From Mactra quadrangularis (lineage: Eukaryota; Mollusca; Bivalvia; Venerida; Mactridae), in contig CM046307.1 in NCBI GenBank assembly GCA_025267735.1, forward strand, positions 57,097,395 to 57,161,394: a DNA stretch of 64,000 nucleotides, read 5' to 3'. This document shows positions 46,663 to 56,129 of this stretch, piece after piece (position 1 is the stretch's first letter; each line of letters opens with the position of its first letter). The notes beneath the pieces were generated by a model. The model was not told where the DNA came from, searched no databases, and was given only the letters and a program-made list of their open reading frames with translations. Position numbers and translations under genes: made by a program.

Positions 46663-46823
46663 ACAAGGTGAATCGGTTTATTCTAGAACAGTATTTATAT
46701 AAAAACCTTAACATAAGAATCACACCAGAGCTAAAGTGGTCAAGACAGTTTCAGCAGCTCGTCATTGGTGTTTCCAGATTATAACAAAACAAGTTTTAGT
46801 CCGAATACTTTTAGATGGCACTG

Positions 46824-48433
46824 TATAGAATGACGGCTGCTGTAGGAATGGGCGATTTTCATTGGTTGTATGACTTTTGAATGGCTCTGTAGATATTATG
46901 ATATTTAGATATATGGTACCAAGGGTATATTCATCACTTCTAAAACAATCATTAATGAATCATGGAATCTACTATAAATCGCGTGTAATTCAAATATAGA
47001 TGATTAACTGTTTAGTAAATTACTCGACATCGTCTGTATAATATCAGCGCTACTTCAGAAATTTCATGGCCAAGCTATGTCAATCCAATTTACTTTAATA
47101 TGGAACATTTTATCGTAAAAAGGCAGTCGTTCCCCGGCGGCTATTTTTTCGATTCTCCGATATTGCTTTAGTATTACCAGATTTGAATCTAGTGTCGCGA
47201 AAACTGATGAGAAATTTTGTAGCATGTATATTTCCTTCCATAATGGAACTAAATCAGATTGGCTTTGTATCGTCTGCGGAGATAATTACTTCTCAGAACG
47301 ACCAAATTTCCGCAAAATTTCCTGAACTGTTAACAAACTATCACTGTGGTGACAGTATTAGTGTCCAGAGTTCGTGAAACCGACAGAAGCAATTGAATAA
47401 TAAATGATTCTAAACTGATATCAAATAACATAACTAGATTCTGATATCAAAGCTACCACACTTTTCTCCGAGATTATAATTAAATTGGGCGTGGCCACGT
47501 CATTTTATTCTAGTGTCCTGCAGGTGCACGTCTGCGAACTAGACATACTGAAGCAATAAGGAGCGACGTAATTCCCCAGTCCGTTCGCGTAGCCGTTATA
47601 ATTCACACCTTTTTATTTCGTTTTAGATTATCAATGGTAGAAAATGGAGTAAATTCTAGCTTGCGGTTCCCATTCTTTGATATTAACTTTATTCACATAA
47701 CAATATTAATCATCCAATCTGGATTCAGCTCCGAGGGGAAAAAATTAAAAATCACTATACTCGTAATACTATGGGAATGTAATATAATAAAATGAATGTA
47801 ATTTAGTAATTAACTAAGGTAATGATGGAATTCTCTCTAGATTACACGAAATCATTCTTTCTGATAATTACCAAACAGAAAAAAAAACGTCCGTAGTAAA
47901 ACCGCATTGTCCGACAGCATGTCAATGGCGATGTCCTTGTATTGACGTTCCTTTTCTGAGCGAGCGATCTTGGCTAATCAAATTTCAGCATTTCGGTTAA
48001 TTCACTCATTTAAATGTGTAGCGCGCTTATGCTATTTTTAATTCCAATTACAATTTGGCCAATTGCTTCTTTTTATGATGCAGCAATGTTGTTTTGTGGT
48101 TAGGCCCTACTTTCTTTAATAATTTTGTTAATTTGCTCGCATATTTGAATGATGCCCTTCAGATGATTATTATAACATTTCACTTTGGTCAATGGATGAT
48201 TTTATGCATCGAGGAAATATTTGCTTGTAGCCAATAAAAATTTATTCTAGCACAAGCGCATTATTAATTAATAAAAAAATAGCGTTTGCATTTCATATGA
48301 ATACATTTATTTGATATTCATGTCTTGCAAAAGCTCCAAAAATGATTTTGGAGGTTGTCCATATTAAAAACATAGAAAGTCAACTCATATGTGGCTACGT
48401 TGAAAACGCGTAGACATACGGGCGTGACACATT
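46824..48433. other. unassigned stretch containing one exon-like ORF
   Basis: Apart from 47162-47377, nothing is recognised. No array or TIR element was seen. Confidence 0.4.
47162..47377 (+). CDS. exon-like open segment, unrecognised
   Basis: A pyrimidine-containing stretch ending TTAGTATTACCAG (about 47168-47180) resembles a splice acceptor. It is followed by an open frame of about 65 codons to TGA, with a balanced composition including IITSQNDQISAKFPELL. AATAATAAATGA, a possible polyadenylation signal, follows within 30 bp. That would fit a terminal exon. No domain is recognised and chance is a fair alternative. Confidence 0.15.
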   Translation: MALVLPDLNLVSRKLMRNFVACIFPSIMELNQIGFVSSAEIITSQNDQISAKFPELLTNYHCGDSISVQSS

Positions 48434-48665
48434 CATTGAGCTTTGTCATGAAATAATTTCTACAGCCATTCTCCACCCTACCCCTGGTTTTAGATCGTGT
48501 ACGGCAGTTGTCAGTCCCTGAAAAAAGTATGCACCGGGTAACAAGTTAACAGCTAAATCCAGAGATTTAGCCTTTCCAGGAATATTTAGTAGGTTGATTG
48601 ACCACCGTGATATGACATATACCATGAGTTGCTACGACGTTGCACCCTGCCAAAAGAAAAAAAAG
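48434..48665 (+). mobile_element. SINE2, 5'-truncated copy
   Basis: It starts inside the body at GAGCTTTGTCATGAAATAAT and continues through AATCCAGAGATTTAGCCTTT to the tail GAGTTGCTACGACGTTGCAC. The tRNA head is absent. It is more diverged than the 46-kb copy and carries an extra segment (GGAATATTTAGTAGGTTG). Confidence 0.75.
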
Positions 48666-48852
48666 AAAGTGTGTCAAACACAGTGAAGCTCGAGTAAAAA
48701 GGCATTCAACAATATTTGGCCTGTGTTGATTCACGTGTCCAAAACCGTTCCACAAACGGTGGTTATTTATTTATCTTTTCCACATACATTTTTAAACAGA
48801 TCATTCGGTTTTTGTAGCTCCAATGAAGTTAGAATCTGACCCACACTATAAT

Positions 48853-49281
48853 GTAACTGTTGTAGAGAGGAGGTGGATGCTGTTGAGATATGGTTGTTGT
48901 TAACAAGTGGCTGTTGTTGAAAAGGGTCTATTGTTGAGAGATGGCTGTTGTTGAGAGGTTGCTGTTGTTAAGATGTGACTGTTGTTGAAAATGGACCGTT
49001 GTTAAAAGGTGGTTGTGGTTGGAAGATGAATGTTGTTGAAAAGTGGATGTTGTTAAGAGGTGACTGTTGTTGAAAAGGGACTGTTGTTAAAAAGTGGCTG
49101 TGGTTGAGAGATGACTGTTGTTGAAAAGTGGCTGTCATTGAAAAGTGACTGTTGTTGAGAGGTGACTGTTGTTAAGAGATGGCTTTGTTGAGAAATTTCT
49201 GTTGTTGAACTTGCTGTTTTTAGAGGTGTTTATGTTGATGGATGCTTTTGTTGATAATTGGCTGTTGTTGAAAAGTGACTC
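48853..49281 (+). repeat. 17-bp minisatellite, about 25 copies
   Basis: Units such as GACTGTTGTTGAAAAGT and GGCTGTTGTTGAGAGGT repeat at exactly 17 bp through most of the array, degenerating at both edges. The strand shown is G/T-rich and nearly devoid of C. Confidence 0.9.
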
Positions 49282-49739
49282 TTTTTTTTGAAGGAAGCTG
49301 TTTTAAATGGAGGTTTTACTGCACAAGGTATATAATTCATTGGTTCTTGTTTATATTGAATAAAGTGTAGAAATGCTTATCGGTGAATAGCTATACATTG
49401 TTTGTAATGAAATAATACGCTTAAGACTCTAAATAATAAAAAAGATATTGAATCTATGATGATTCATTATGAAGTGGAAATAAAACTTGGTGACATTGTA
49501 CTTGATTCTACTTTAAAAGTGAGATCTGACGGTTTACATTGACACCTAGCTGCAATTCAGTTGCAATACAGGTATCCGATATCTAGATATATCATTACAC
49601 TCTGTGAAACTTTCAAATAAAGAGTCAAATATCTTTATACCTCAAGTACGTATCACCATTATTGTGGGCTAATTGAACTTGGGTCTTGTATAGCTCTTGT
49701 ATACAAAACTGGAATGTCGAATATTTGCTTATACGTATA
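49282..49739. other. AT-rich stretch, no feature seen
   Basis: No open frame, repeat or TIR was recognised. Confidence 0.5.
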
Positions 49740-50170
49740 CAGAGGCCTCCAAAAGTCCTTGAAGAAAATCATATTTTTAGGATCAGCCGATTTACTTTTA
49801 CCAATTTAATTTAAAACACAAGGCGGCAGAGAAATTCCGAAAATTAGCATTACGTTGTAATTAGATGATAGGCCTATGATTCAAACATTGTAATTAAACT
49901 GTCATAAATAAACTCCGCTTATTTGTACATTGTATTTACATGTAGTTTTATCGATCGGGAGAGCAATCAAATTTTACTGAGTGAATATCTAAATCAACAG
50001 CGTTATGTATGCGCGTCTGGAAGTTGAATAAAATCTAACAATATATAATATACAAACTTTAATTACATGTACGAGTATTATAGTTAAAATATTTGTGATA
50101 CATGTATACATAATTAGTTCTTTTATCAAAAATTATATTTGTCCAAAAACTTTTGTTTTGAGGGGCACTG
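49740..50170 (+). mobile_element. mariner-like MITE (M1), long form, 431 bp
   Basis: TA-flanked; starts CAGAGGCCTCCAAAAGTCCT, ends TTTGTCCAAAAACTTTTGTT, TTGAGGGGCACTG. Length agrees with the copy at 15672-16097. It contains CAGCCGATTTACTTTTACC, the counterpart of the CCGATTCACTTTAC word in that copy. Confidence 0.7.
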
Positions 50171-51362
50171 TATTTTTTCAATGACTTCTGTAGAATTTTA
50201 TTAATTTGCTTGTGTATTTCTCAAGTGGAGTAACGATCACCCTGTACTATTGAAGATAATTGCTGACTATGTATTCATAAAGCTCGTTCATTTCTTCTGG
50301 AGTGTTTGAAAAGGTCAGCTGGGGTGAGATAGGGATGTCCTCTGTCCCGGGGCATGTTCAACTCCAGTCTCATTTTACACCCGTGTCATTTAAGTTATAT
50401 TGTATTTCTGTAGTTTCATGTCATTCAAAAATATTCTTTGTGTTAGGATTTAATCGTATGGTAAAATTTGATGAATTCTTGATAATGCTACGAAGCTGAA
50501 AACTCATGGCTACGTTTCCGTCAATTAGGACGTTTCAATAAAACTCGAGATCTGGTTATGTTTTTGAAGATTTTAATACGCTTCTTAGATCGACAGCTTA
50601 AATACAGACCTGGAGATTTCACGCCTTCAACAAAGATACCGTATATAATTTGTAATTTCTATCATTTGTGTTTGTTCACGGGAAACAAATTGTTTTTTCT
50701 ATGTAAACAAGGATTTTAATGCTTCGAAGGATCAAATTATTTGAGAAATAACAAGGCAATGCTTATAAAAACAATGTTTCTATACAGGTTACTCTCCTAA
50801 GCGGAAGAGAAAAATAGACAATAGTTCTATTTGAACATTTTGAGGTTTTAAGTTTTTTCCTCTCCTCCGCGATGGTTTTATCAAACAGTTGACAGAGTGG
50901 AACAGATCTAGCTATGACATATCTACATCAAACACTTCAGTTATTTGAATTATTTTAAATTCTAACGTCTGTTTTTGTTCTGAACCCTGTTATTGTAGTC
51001 GTTTTACTACAAATATGTGTAGTGAGCTGTCTGCAATGTGCGTCCTTCAAATGGTAATTCAGTATTTCACCCCAAACGAAACAAGTTTTCAAAACTCTTT
51101 TGGGCTTTTGATTCTGGAAACGCTAGGTTCTTCTGAAATGAATACATGTATATGCTGCGGATACTAATATATTTGAATATGAACTGAAGGTTGGATCAGG
51201 TGGTCCGTACTCCCCATTGAGAATTTTAAACAATTAAAATGATAATTTGAGCTCTGACATTACCTTGTGAACAACATTGATTTGGCACTTAATAATGAAT
51301 TACTTTACACTGTTTGCATAATTCATGCTCAAATGTACCTATAACTAATTTTGATGTGCCCG
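50171..51362. other. unassigned stretch
   Basis: The 65-codon frame at 50302-50499 is unrecognised. No repeat was identified. Confidence 0.4.
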
Positions 51363-51440
51363 TTTAGCTCTGTCGATATCGTACCTGACCGCTAATCCAG
51401 TGGTCGTGAGTTCGTGTATTAACCTCGTTATCGATAAAAT
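51363..51440 (+). mobile_element. degraded tRNA-like SINE head
   Basis: TTAGCTCTGTCGATATCGTA, CTGACCGCTAATCCAGTGGT and CGTGAGTTCGTGTATTAAC resemble A-box, anticodon and B-box regions in order. The B box is damaged and no SINE body was recognised after it. Confidence 0.35.
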
Positions 51441-52140
51441 AACACGGTCCATAGAGTGAAAGAAAACATATTTTCATATTCTTCAACTCTTCTAATGAAA
51501 AATGAATCTTTCATAAATGCAACAACATGTATCTCTAAAATATATTTAAGTTATTTACTACATTTCAAAGTGCAAGTAGGCGAATTTTCAACGATTTCAT
51601 ACTAATGAATATATAATATTTCAGCATAAAATGTCATGGGTTTTATTATATACTTAAAGCCACAAACTCAAATATTACTAAAGAGTAACCTCAACAGTTC
51701 AGCCAAACATGTTAGCCAGTTTCGTTTAGTACAATATGCCTTTTAAACATCTATTGGAGTTTCTAATGATGCAATATTTATTGTAAATTGATTGATTTAC
51801 AAAAATATTGATCAAAATAAAAGTTTTAGTTTTGAGTTTTTTTTCGTGAAACTGGGACCAGATAGATATCTTAACTGTTTTTGTTACCCTTTTTCACCAA
51901 ATAAAGTTCGACTACACTTGTTCTATAAGTATTTATAACATTAACCTCTCAATTAACACATCCTTATTTTTCTGACCACTTCCTGAATAACATAAAAGTA
52001 TAAATTTAACTTATTTTTACAAATTGATTCTCGTCATTATGTCTAACTTCATCAATAAACTTTAAAGAGTTTAGTGTACAGGGGACATTAATGATCAAAT
52101 ACTTCATGCACACACGGAGTTATATGGACTAATGTTTAAT
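51441..52140. other. AT-rich stretch, no gene seen
   Basis: Nothing recognised on either strand. Confidence 0.5.
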
Positions 52141-52217
52141 AACAATAACAATAATAACAATAATAACAATAATAATAATAACAACAATAACAATAATGAT
52201 AATAACAATAACAATTC
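52141..52217 (+). repeat. (AAC/AAT)n microsatellite
   Basis: About 77 bp of AACAAT, AATAAT and AACAAC triplets with one GAT interruption. Confidence 0.9.
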
Positions 52218-52805
52218 CTATCTTTAATGGTTTTTTGGTCATTAATCTAATCTTAAAATCACAATTTTTATTTAATTAAAAAAATCAAATCAACTGATTT
52301 GACTTGTTTTGATTTTAACACAATAGCACGTCCAAATTTCATTAGTATGGGAGGACTCGGATTTGTCCGATTTTATTCCTTGTACTGCTATTGTTCATTG
52401 TCATGCATATGCCCAAAGGGGAGAGCCGTATCTACGATACAGAATTGGTTCAACCATATAACTTTATGTAGATATTTATATATTATTACTATTGTTTTAT
52501 GTCTTTGTTTGTAGATATATAATTATGTATATATGAGAAATAAAATATATTAAAACTCATATATTTCTATTTTTTATCTTTATGGCACATGAACAAAAAA
52601 AAACAACATTCATAGTTCATTATATCAGTTACTGGTAAATAGAAACTATATTGAACAAAATCTATGACTGAAAATCACGTTTTTGAATTTTGTGGATTGA
52701 TAGTGTGATGCCTGTAATTCAGTACATAAATAACAAAAATGATAATAGAAAAGTTGTTTTATGCAAAATCTAGTATTATCAACTTTTACTCATTTATTTA
52801 TTAGA
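52218..52805. other. unassigned stretch
   Basis: The 71-codon frame at 52299-52514 is cysteine- and tyrosine-rich and unrecognised. No repeat was identified. Confidence 0.35.
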
Positions 52806-53072
52806 GTTAACGCCGTATCAACACAATTTAGGTCATTTTACGGCGTCCAGCGCACATAACCTAGCTTTCCTGGACCATTGTCTATAACCAGTACTCACCT
52901 ACCCTTCCACAAGGCCAGGAAACTTCTCAATATTATCTAATCAATGGAGGAAAATCGACATTATTGTCAAATTTTCATGGAAGGGTATAACCTCCCCGGA
53001 TGGGATTCGAACCCGCACCCCCTCGGGCACGAGATTCCAAATCCCGAATGTTATTCAACTGTCAATGGCGTA
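52806..53072 (-). mobile_element. SINE1, near full-length copy
   Basis: On the minus strand: B box CGGGTTCGAATCCCATCC, then AATTTGACAATAATGTCGA, TTTCCTCCATTGATTAG, GTGGAAGGGTAGGTGAGTAC, GACAATGGTCCAGGAAAGCT, GCGCTGGACGCCGTAAAATG, and the tail TGTTGATACGGCGTTAAC. The head is complete but its A-box side is eroded. Confidence 0.8.
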
Positions 53073-53378
53073 TACACGAACTCCACTTATTTAAAGATAT
53101 TATTATCGATCGTGAGTACAGAAGTACTGTAGTGAACATTTAAATCAGTGTAGATAATGTATGTGCCACTGTCAGTTTAATGAAATTGCACAATATAAGC
53201 ATCAGACAATAGATCTAATGAAGTGTTGGTTTGCATCCATGTTTAAAGGGAGATTGTAAAGTGAGTATTGTTCACCTTATATCATATAAATATCACATCC
53301 TAAAGAGGGTGATAGAACTGAATGTTCACCCGAGACAAGTAATGTCAACCGATGCATTAGCAACATATGTGCAACATA
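53073..53378. other. short unassigned stretch
   Basis: No feature recognised between SINE1 and the M1 MITE. Confidence 0.45.
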
Positions 53379-53757
53379 CTCTGCCCTCCAAAAGTTCCTT
53401 CACATTACAATTAATTAAATTGTCACAAATTCCAATTTCAAGTTTGAGAAATAAGTATGTTATTGTTTATTTTATTCATATTTCATGCAATGGAAACAAA
53501 ATTTTATTGGTACATTTTATTTCATTGAGTTGCAGCAACAGTTATCTATCAGCCTCCGAAACTATGGTCAATGTATATCAATGAACCAATATCAAGTTTG
53601 GGATATTTTTGTTATTTCACATTCAAAAGACAAAAGTACTGATTTCAAAAGGCAAACTATAAAACATTAAAAAATAAAATTGCTTTTACAAAATTTTGAA
53701 TCTCCATAGATTACTATGTAAATTGTGAATGTGTGAAGAAACTTTTGGAGGGCTGTG
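53379..53757. mobile_element. mariner-like MITE (M1), 379 bp, 17-bp TIR visible
   Basis: The left end CTCTGCCCTCCAAAAGTTCC, TTCACA pairs with the right end TGTGAAGAAACTTTTGGAGG, GCTGTG. TA flanks are present. The interior differs more from the other copies. The 117-codon frame at 53231-53584 starts at TTG and runs into this element, so it is not a gene. Confidence 0.7.
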
Positions 53758-54153
53758 TATATCCATAAAATGCAGGGTTTTACATGCTCGCATATAACGC
53801 ACAATATATGTGTCATTTTTGCTAACAATCCTTATTTAAAACAAAATAATGATAGTCAAGTGGAAGACCTTGGTATTGCCTCCAGTTATAGTTTGTATTC
53901 GTAAAACAAATTAAGCAGAAAGATAAACCTATCTCTAAATGCTCTGTTATCTATAAACATTCCTTTTTTATTTTTATATTTTTACTGGTTATGGTGAATG
54001 AACATCATTAAAATAATTATTCATCGTGATTTATAAATATGTTGGTAACGCCATATTATTTGAATATAAAATGTATCATTTTTCTTGGAATTCAGTATAC
54101 GCACTAGGCAATCTCTTTTATTCACCATTTTAGCACAATTATGAATAGTTCAT
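53758..54153. other. AT-rich stretch, no feature seen
   Basis: Nothing recognised. Confidence 0.5.
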
Positions 54154-54436
54154 CCCGGGTCGGTAGCGCAGTTGGTAGCACGTCTGGATTTGTAATCTAG
54201 TTTCCGAAGGGGGTATGGGTTCAAATCCAACCCGGGGAGGTTAAACCTTCCATGAAATTTGAAAACAATGTCAATTTTCCTCAATTTATCAGAAATATTG
54301 AGAAGTTGTGGAAGGGTAGGTGAGTACTGGTTATAGACAAGGATCCAGGAAAGCTAGGTTAGGTGCGCTGGACGCAGTAAAATAACCTAAAAAATGTTGA
54401 AACGGCGTTAAACCCTGTATAAAATAAAATGAATAA
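54154..54436 (+). mobile_element. SINE1, full-length copy
   Basis: The head CCCGGGTCGGTAGCGCAGTT begins with CCCGGGT, which pairs exactly with ACCCGGG at the end of the head. The anticodon-type loop is TTTGTAA and the B box GGTTCAAATCC. The body contains ATGTCAATTTTCCTCAATTT, GTGGAAGGGTAGGTGAGTAC, AGGTGCGCTGGACGCAGTAA and the tail AATGTTGAAACGGCGTTAAA. ATGAATA before the head and again after the tail may be the target duplication. The fused body argues against a real tRNA gene. Confidence 0.85.
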
Positions 54437-54811
54437 TAAATAATATATACAGCATATGTATGACATTTTCCTAGATGTTTAGAATTAAACATCCATTTTA
54501 TCAGAACTTTTCTTAATGTAGGTATTGAATCTCAGTTGCCAGAACATCTATCTTCAAGATTTAAAACTATGGAATTCAACCTTAAATTCAGTGGTGCATG
54601 TGGCACATGAATAAATTTCACATGTCTCTATTGACAAATAACTGCTATAATGAACTATACTTAGTCTTAATTTTTGTTATGAATAAGTGAAAACAAACTG
54701 AGTTGTTTTAATTGAACTGCCCATGTTTATAGTCGCATTGTTTACATAAACGAGTTGTACAAAAGCAAGTCCCCCTCCCCTCTTTGCATTGATTTAAATT
54801 TTAAGGATTAA
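54437..54811. other. AT-rich stretch, no feature seen
   Basis: A CCCCCTCCCC patch at 54772-54781 is the only composition change. Confidence 0.5.
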
Positions 54812-54942
54812 TTCGATTTTTTCAATAATCATAAGGACCATTTTCTTCTTAAATTAAGTAATTGGGACTTAAATACTCGTCAAAAATATTGCATAATTGT
54901 GCAACTTCCAAGGCTGACTAAATAGCGAAACTTTACTGTACA
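54812..54942 (+). mobile_element. MITE family M2, degraded copy
   Basis: GGACCATTTTCTTCTTAAAT, TAAGTAATTGGGACTTAAAT and CTCGTCAAAAATATTGCATA match the M2 core. The right edge is GCGAAACTTTACTGTA, like the right edge at 23971. Confidence 0.55.
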
Positions 54943-55384
54943 TCACGTTCTAAAAGAATTGACATAATTTATGAGCATAATTACATCTTGTATATTACAT
55001 TATCATAGAAGACACGCAAAGTCTTGCATACCCACACATAACCAATATTGCCATTGGAAAATGTGCCATTATGTTGTATTACAAACACCTTAAAGTATCA
55101 ACAATGTATTTTCATTGCTCAATTTTCCTTCTATCGTTTGCCTGATCGCTAACTTTGAAAACTCCAGTCAAACTAGATTCAGATAAATTGAATCTAATAC
55201 AGTAGTGCAGTTGTTTATAAGCCTAGAGGCTAGGCAGGGAGACACGTGTTTCCAGAGAAAATCCACAAAAATCTTTAACCAGATGTTTGTGTAGCTCCTG
55301 TCTTTACATCTTCAAATCATTGCAGAGATTATCAAGTTTTTTGTCTGAGTTAGAATTGATATGTGTATGAAAATCTCAGAATGC
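54943..55384. other. AT-rich stretch, no feature seen
   Basis: Nothing recognised. Confidence 0.5.
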
Positions 55385-55735
55385 TATCAAAGCCGCTAAA
55401 TGAAGATATATTCATTTACAACAGCCTTAAAAACTGTTTTACAACCGTGAAGTATAAGTTTGACAAAGTTTCCATTTAGATCACACTGTAATATTATTTA
55501 GGTTTTGTTAAAGTCACTATATGAAGGTAAGCTCATATACAGCCGACATGAAAACTCTTTCACAATCCTGAAGTTTGAAATTTGATAGAGTTTTCATTTC
55601 TTAAAAAAGGAGGTCCTTATATTAGATCACACAATATTCATGTTTTTGCTTAAGTCACTATTTGTAGATGTATTCATTCACAGCAGACATGAAACAGCCT
55701 TACAACTGTGAAGTTATCAATATATTACATGTAAT
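55385..55735 (+). repeat. dispersed repeat R5, three diverged tandem units
   Basis: Starts are near 55388 (AAAGCCGCTAAATGAAGATA), 55511 (AAAGTCACTATATGAAGGTA) and 55653 (AAGTCACTATTTGTAGATG). Each continues with TATTCATT-, ACATGAAAAC- and TTTTACAACCGTGAAGT-like words. Unit length is about 125-140 bp. The same unit is single-copy at 27225-27445. Confidence 0.7.
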
Positions 55736-55844
55736 AATTATTCAATATCTAAGTTATAATGTAGCAAAAAAGTAACTGTAGAAGGACAATTTATGTGGGT
55801 TATTTTACGTGGTAAGTACATTATTTTAAACAAATGAAGCGGGC

Positions 55845-56129
55845 ATGGTCGATTGGTTGATACAAAATATACCTCGTTGTTTTCTTGAGCAAGAAAATTT
55901 ATCCTGTCAGCTTAGAACAAGAAGACCAGAAATCACATCGAGAGCGATTTATACACATGCATTAATTGTAGGAACTTGTTCCACAACAGGCCCTAATTTC
56001 TGGAAAGTATCAAGTTTTGACTATTTTGTTTATGGTGTTTACGGTGCTCTATCAGGATACTGGACCGAGATAACAATATTCATTTCAATATTTTGCATTT
56101 ACCTTCGATTGCTTGCAATTACTGCATAA
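55845..56129 (+). CDS. 94-codon ORF, unrecognised, doubtful
   Basis: The frame starts at a true ATG and ends at TAA. The second half is aromatic and hydrophobic (FDYFVYGVYGALSGY, then an isoleucine-rich C-terminus), which could suggest one membrane segment. However, CTTGAGCAAGAAAATTTATC inside it resembles the SINE3 central block CTTGAGCAAGGAATTTACCT, so the frame may sit on an old SINE. No domain is recognised and length is within chance. Confidence 0.1.
   Translation: MVDWLIQNIPRCFLEQENLSCQLRTRRPEITSRAIYTHALIVGTCSTTGPNFWKVSSFDYFVYGVYGALSGYWTEITIFISIFCIYLRLLAITA

Larger units (their letters stand above)
45845..46823 (+). mobile_element. mariner-like MITE (M1) interrupted by two SINEs
   Basis: The left end TAGTGCTCCACGAAATTTCT, TGGGCAAATGAAATTTTG and the right end ACTTTTAGATGGCACTG followed by TA are M1 termini. 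Three pieces remain: 45845-45950, 46253-46374 and about 46663-46823. The middle piece carries GCTTATTCATGTACAATATA, GTTTGAATCA and TTGATAAACTAATTAATGCC, matching the uninterrupted copies at 31427-31672 (reverse) and 30734-30977. Without its insertions the element is about 390 bp. Confidence 0.75.

Noticed and set aside
53231..53584. 117-codon ORF
   Set aside because: TTG start, and it overlaps an M1 MITE with clear inverted termini.
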